8,739 nt of DNA from Tannerella sp. (GTDB taxonomy: Bacteria; Bacteroidota; Bacteroidia; Bacteroidales; Tannerellaceae). Under the pieces are notes generated by a model that was not told the origin of the DNA, searched no databases, and worked only from the letters and a program-made list of their open reading frames with translations. Shown here one piece after another: positions 6,306 to 8,739 of the stretch (the first letter of the stretch is position 1; every line of letters starts with the position of its first letter). The DNA lies in assembly GCA_031288935.1 (NCBI GenBank), contig JAITQL010000186.1, positions 1 to 8,739 of the forward strand, read 5' to 3'. Position numbers and translations under genes: made by a program.

Positions 6306-7922
6306 TTATTCGTCAGCTAACTGTATTCCCTTTTTCTGTAAGACGCGAAGAGCAAATTCATCCCCTTGTTCGGCAGCTTTCCGGTACCATTTCACGGATT
6401 CCTTTTCATTTTGCTCGACACCCCGTCCCGCAGCATACATCGCTGCCAGATGATTCATCGCATTTGGAATCCCCCGGTTAGCCGCTTTCCGATACCATTG
6501 GCCGGCTTCTTCGTAATCCTGTTCAATTCCACGTCCCTGCGCATAGTGGTTGGCCAAATTATACTGCGCTTTGGCATGTTCCTGTTCAGCCGCTTTCTGA
6601 TACCATTTCACGGCCTCGAGATCGTCTTGTGGAACATCCTGCCCGATTTCGTACAAAAAACCTAAATTATTCTGCGCTCTGGCATTTCCCCGTTCCGCCA
6701 GGACGCGCAATTGCTGTACCGGATCGGATTCTTCCGGTTCGGGCGCCTTGACAACATCGCTTTCCTCCGTGATTTCGTTCCTTTCCGCTAACGTTTCAAC
6801 GTCGGCAACTTCGCCGGGTACTGTGGCCGAATCCGTAATCTCGCATGTTTCTGCCGTTTCATGATTTTCGGGCGTTTCTTCCGTCGAACCTTCTACTTCA
6901 CACGTTTCGGGCGTTTCCGGCAGTTCGCAACTTTCTGCCGTTTTCTCTTCCTCCGAATCCATCAGTTCACATGTTTCTGCTGTTTCCGGCGCTTGATCCG
7001 TTATTACACCCGTTTCTGCCTCATCTTCCACGTCATGGATTTCGTGCAAGGCATCCGGTGCGGGACTGATTTCTTCTGCACCGCCTCCGGAAAAAACCCT
7101 CAACGCGCATGTCCACGGTTTTTCATCCACCAATTGATTGGCCTTCAAATTTTCGGCGAAGAACATCCCCGTACTGTCAACCAATGTATCGACAAACGCA
7201 TCCAACCGGGCTGTCGTTTCAGACGAATCGCCATAAAACGGACTAAGACACACAAACTGGTTATATCCCTGCAAATTGGCATGTATCAATTCCGACAGAT
7301 GGGTTGCCGAAACCGAATCCAGATTCCGTATATTCATCAAAAGGTGCAACTTTGCCCATTGCGCATCCGTTGAAATATCTTCCGCCTGCAGGAGGTTGAC
7401 AGATTTGCAGACAAGACGAAGTTCGGCCTGCGGAAAAAAGAGATGTGCATGCAAAGCCCCCCGTTTCAAGCAGGATTCCGAAGCGTGTACCAGCGTAATG
7501 CGCTTAATTTGCTGATGCAGATTCCTGTTTTTCAGAAAATCGTGATAAACCATAGCGCCGATAGACTGTCCGCCGTCGTAGTCAAACCATTCGGTTTCGT
7601 GACTGGAAAAGGTGGGAGAAAGACGGGTAAAAGCCCGCTGCAACCGCGCCTCATAAATGTCTCCATACGTATAAAGATAAGCCGCCATGGAAGGTTCCGT
7701 CTCCATTAATTTGGGGCCACACTTCAATTCTCCGAGCAGTATTTGCCGCAACTCGTGCGGCAAATCCCGCATGAACTGTTCGGATACGGCTTTGACCTTT
7801 TGAAAAGTCAAATCCTCTATCGCTCTAACTATAAACGAATAATTGGTTCCTTTTTCCATCATTTCATATTCCTCCCGTGATAATCTTAAACATTGTTCTT
7901 TTTCTTTCCGGACATGTTTCAT
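6306..7922 (-). CDS. Sel1-repeat protein with degenerate methyltransferase-like N-terminal domain
   Basis: 538 residues, no signal peptide or membrane segment, so probably cytoplasmic. Residues about 85-260 look like a Rossmann methyltransferase-type fold: EWFDYDGGQSIG (111-122) sits where motif I (DxGxGxG-like) would be, ITLVHASESCLKRGALH (142-158) resembles the beta2/acidic-loop region, LHLLMNIRNLD (192-202) resembles motif IV and NQFVCLSPF (221-229) a later strand. Motif I is degenerate, so SAM binding is uncertain. Residues about 280-400 are a highly acidic linker with repeated ETCE/ESCE motifs. Residues about 403-530 hold three full Sel1 repeats and a partial fourth, with NNLGFLYE...AVKWYQKAAEQ-type consensus; such repeats scaffold protein-protein contacts. 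I infer a regulatory or scaffold protein of unknown pathway. A -7 element lies just upstream and AAAAGGAAT precedes the ATG at 7922. An alternative ATG at 7862 (residue 21) is preceded by GGGAGG at an 8-base spacing, so a shorter product is possible. Confidence 0.88.
   Translation of the reverse strand: MKHVRKEKEQCLRLSREEYEMMEKGTNYSFIVRAIEDLTFQKVKAVSEQFMRDLPHELRQILLGELKCGPKLMETEPSMAAYLYTYGDIYEARLQRAFTRLSPTFSSHETEWFDYDGGQSIGAMVYHDFLKNRNLHQQIKRITLVHASESCLKRGALHAHLFFPQAELRLVCKSVNLLQAEDISTDAQWAKLHLLMNIRNLDSVSATHLSELIHANLQGYNQFVCLSPFYGDSSETTARLDAFVDTLVDSTGMFFAENLKANQLVDEKPWTCALRVFSGGGAEEISPAPDALHEIHDVEDEAETGVITDQAPETAETCELMDSEEEKTAESCELPETPETCEVEGSTEETPENHETAETCEITDSATVPGEVADVETLAERNEITEESDVVKAPEPEESDPVQQLRVLAERGNARAQNNLGFLYEIGQDVPQDDLEAVKWYQKAAEQEHAKAQYNLANHYAQGRGIEQDYEEAGQWYRKAANRGIPNAMNHLAAMYAAGRGVEQNEKESVKWYRKAAEQGDEFALRVLQKKGIQLADE
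6834..6992 (-). repeat. Degenerate in-gene repeat encoding (A/P)E(T/S)CE(L/V/I)
   Basis: Inside the acidic linker of the Sel1-repeat gene (residues 311-363) the hexapeptides AETCEL, AESCEL, PETCEV and AETCEI occur at residues 315, 329, 338 and 357. The underlying DNA shows related units (plus-strand forms near 6838, 6897, 6921 and 6963, each with a TTTC(T/G)G core), indicating a decayed minisatellite of irregular 9-19-codon spacing. The Cys-containing, otherwise Glu/Thr-rich repeat would be flexible and strongly negative. Confidence 0.7.
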
Positions 7923-7938
7923 TCCTTTTATTTACACG

Positions 7939-7946
7939 CAAATATA
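7939..7946 (-). promoter_or_regulatory. -7 promoter element of the Sel1-repeat gene
   Basis: TATATTTG on the minus strand matches TAnnTTTG exactly and ends 16 bases before the ATG at 7922, predicting a leader of roughly 10-12 bases. No clear -33 TTTG is present at the expected spacing, where the minus strand reads ACTGGCG. Position and exact match support it; the missing -33 box lowers confidence. Confidence 0.5.
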
Positions 7947-7992
7947 AAGTTTTTTATTCAATTCCCGCCAGTAAAAAGGATAAAAAAACGGC

Positions 7993-8006
7993 AGGTGATT
8001 AAACCT
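7993..8006. promoter_or_regulatory. Possible operator AGGT-N6-ACCT between divergent genes
   Basis: AGGTGATTAAACCT is a perfect 4+4 dyad with a 6-base spacer, lying between the two divergent start codons. Its left half extends to CAGGTGA, which recurs as a direct repeat at 8063-8069, between the candidate -7 element and the ATG of the efflux adaptor. Efflux operons are often controlled by TetR- or MarR-type repressors binding such dyads, but no regulator gene is in the window and a short dyad like this can occur by chance. Confidence 0.2.
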
Positions 8007-8046
8007 TTCTGTTTGGGAGCAGTCAGAAGTCTCGTCAAGATAATGG

Positions 8047-8054
8047 TATCTTTA
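8047..8054 (+). promoter_or_regulatory. Candidate -7 element of the efflux adaptor gene
   Basis: TATCTTTA differs from TAnnTTTG at the last base and lies 36 bases upstream of the ATG at 8091, predicting a leader of roughly 30 bases. No -33 TTTG is found at 19-21 bases; the nearest, at about 8012, is 31 bases away. The leader just before the ATG is a run of A residues, usual for Bacteroidota translation starts. Confidence 0.35.
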
Positions 8055-8090
8055 CAGTCAATCAGGTGACATATCCAAAAAAAAATATTC

Positions 8091-8739
8091 ATGACAAAAA
8101 CGGTTAAGTGGATTGTGACGGGGATTATTTTATTGCTTATTATTGGCATGGTAATCTATCCCCGCATCAAAAGACAACTGAAGGCAAAAAGCGACCCTGT
8201 TCCGGCAGCGATGGCCGGTCAGCCAAGAAGAGTTCTGAACATCAATGCCATCGTAATGAAGACGCAGGTATTGTTTGACCAAATGCGTACGACGGCGGAA
8301 ATTATCCCGGATGAAGAAGTCGACCTTTCGTTCGAAGTGTCCGGTAAAATCGTGGAAATATCTTTCCATGAAGGCTCGCATATTCGCAAAGGCGACTTGC
8401 TGGCGAAAATCAACGACAGGCCTTTGCAGGCGGAGTTGCATAAGCTGGATGCGCAAATCCAGCTGGCCAAGGATCGTGTTTTCCGCCAGCGCACGCTGCT
8501 GGATAAAGACGCTGTCAGCCAGGAAGCGTACGAACAGGTAACGACCGAATATGAAAAGCTGATGGCCGACATCGAACTTGTCAAGGCGCACATCGAGCAG
8601 ACCGAATTGCGGGCGCCGTTCGACGGCATCATCGGATTGCGTTATGTCAGCGAAGGGGCTTACGCGGCTTCCTCTACCAAGATTGCCAAGCTGACAAAAA
8701 TCTCGCCTATCAAAATCGACTTTTCCGTGCCCGAAAAAT
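8091..8739 (+). CDS. RND efflux periplasmic adaptor (HlyD/AcrA family), C-terminus cut off
   Basis: 216 residues are visible before the right edge. Residues about 6-23 (WIVTGIILLLIIGMVIY) form an N-terminal membrane anchor rather than a lipobox. The first lipoyl half-motif spans about 75-109 (VSGKIVEISFHEGSHIRKGDLLAKIN), followed by an alpha-helical hairpin at about 111-170 and the second lipoyl half LRAPFDGIIGLRYVSEGAY (173-191). The start of the beta-barrel domain (PIKIDFSVPE) is at the edge. This domain order is diagnostic of membrane fusion proteins that join an inner-membrane RND pump to an outer-membrane TolC-like channel. The rest of the adaptor and probably the pump and channel genes should follow to the right. 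Substrate cannot be told from this part. ATG at 8091 is the natural start: it precedes the anchor and follows an A-rich leader. The gene is divergent from the Sel1-repeat gene. Confidence 0.92.
   Translation, partial: MTKTVKWIVTGIILLLIIGMVIYPRIKRQLKAKSDPVPAAMAGQPRRVLNINAIVMKTQVLFDQMRTTAEIIPDEEVDLSFEVSGKIVEISFHEGSHIRKGDLLAKINDRPLQAELHKLDAQIQLAKDRVFRQRTLLDKDAVSQEAYEQVTTEYEKLMADIELVKAHIEQTELRAPFDGIIGLRYVSEGAYAASSTKIAKLTKISPIKIDFSVPEK

Noticed and set aside
6861..7373. 170-codon open frame on the plus strand opposite the Sel1-repeat gene
   Set aside because: Phe/Arg/Cys-rich translation caused by the Glu-rich linker on the other strand; no domain and no promoter.
8130..8632. Two overlapping minus-strand frames (153 and 137 codons) opposite the efflux adaptor
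   Set aside because: The plus strand encodes a clear HlyD/AcrA-type adaptor with both lipoyl halves, so the minus frames are shadows.

Overview
The window looks like a piece of a Bacteroidota chromosome, most likely order Bacteroidales. The main reasons are several upstream TAnnTTTG-type -7 promoter elements, A/T-rich leaders with little Shine-Dalgarno signal, and a very large exported protein ending in what looks like a type IX secretion (T9SS) C-terminal sorting domain. That domain points to a T9SS-bearing group such as Tannerellaceae, Porphyromonadaceae or Dysgonomonadaceae. The exact taxon cannot be read from the window.

Layout from left to right. (1) Positions 1-134, minus strand: the first 44 codons of a lipoprotein that runs off the left edge. 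(2) Positions 135-594: a gene-poor stretch with a strong imperfect inverted repeat at 496-549, just beyond the end of the next gene. (3) Positions 595-5709, minus strand: one intact gene for a roughly 1,700-residue secreted or surface protein. It has a signal peptide, eight FG-GAP/VCBS-like Asp-rich calcium-binding motifs (probably a beta-propeller), Ig-like middle regions, conserved Bacteroidota exoprotein segments and a sorting-domain-like C-terminus. (4) Positions 5722-6305: a non-coding region holding one good and one weaker promoter for that gene. (5) Positions 6306-7922, minus strand: a 538-residue cytoplasmic-looking protein with a degenerate methyltransferase-like N-terminal domain, an acidic linker with a repeated Glu-Thr-Cys-Glu motif, and C-terminal Sel1 repeats. 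(6) Positions 7923-8090: a divergent promoter region. (7) Positions 8091 to the right edge, plus strand: the N-terminal 216 residues of an RND efflux periplasmic adaptor (HlyD/AcrA family), presumably the first gene of an efflux operon.

The genes do not form an obvious single pathway. Each of the three minus-strand genes is separated from the next by several hundred bases and seems to be its own transcription unit. The adaptor is transcribed away from them. No RNA gene, insertion sequence, CRISPR array or phage gene is visible. The items most worth a second look are the methyltransferase-like/ETCE-linker/Sel1 fusion, the 22-bp inverted repeat, and the large FG-GAP exoprotein.
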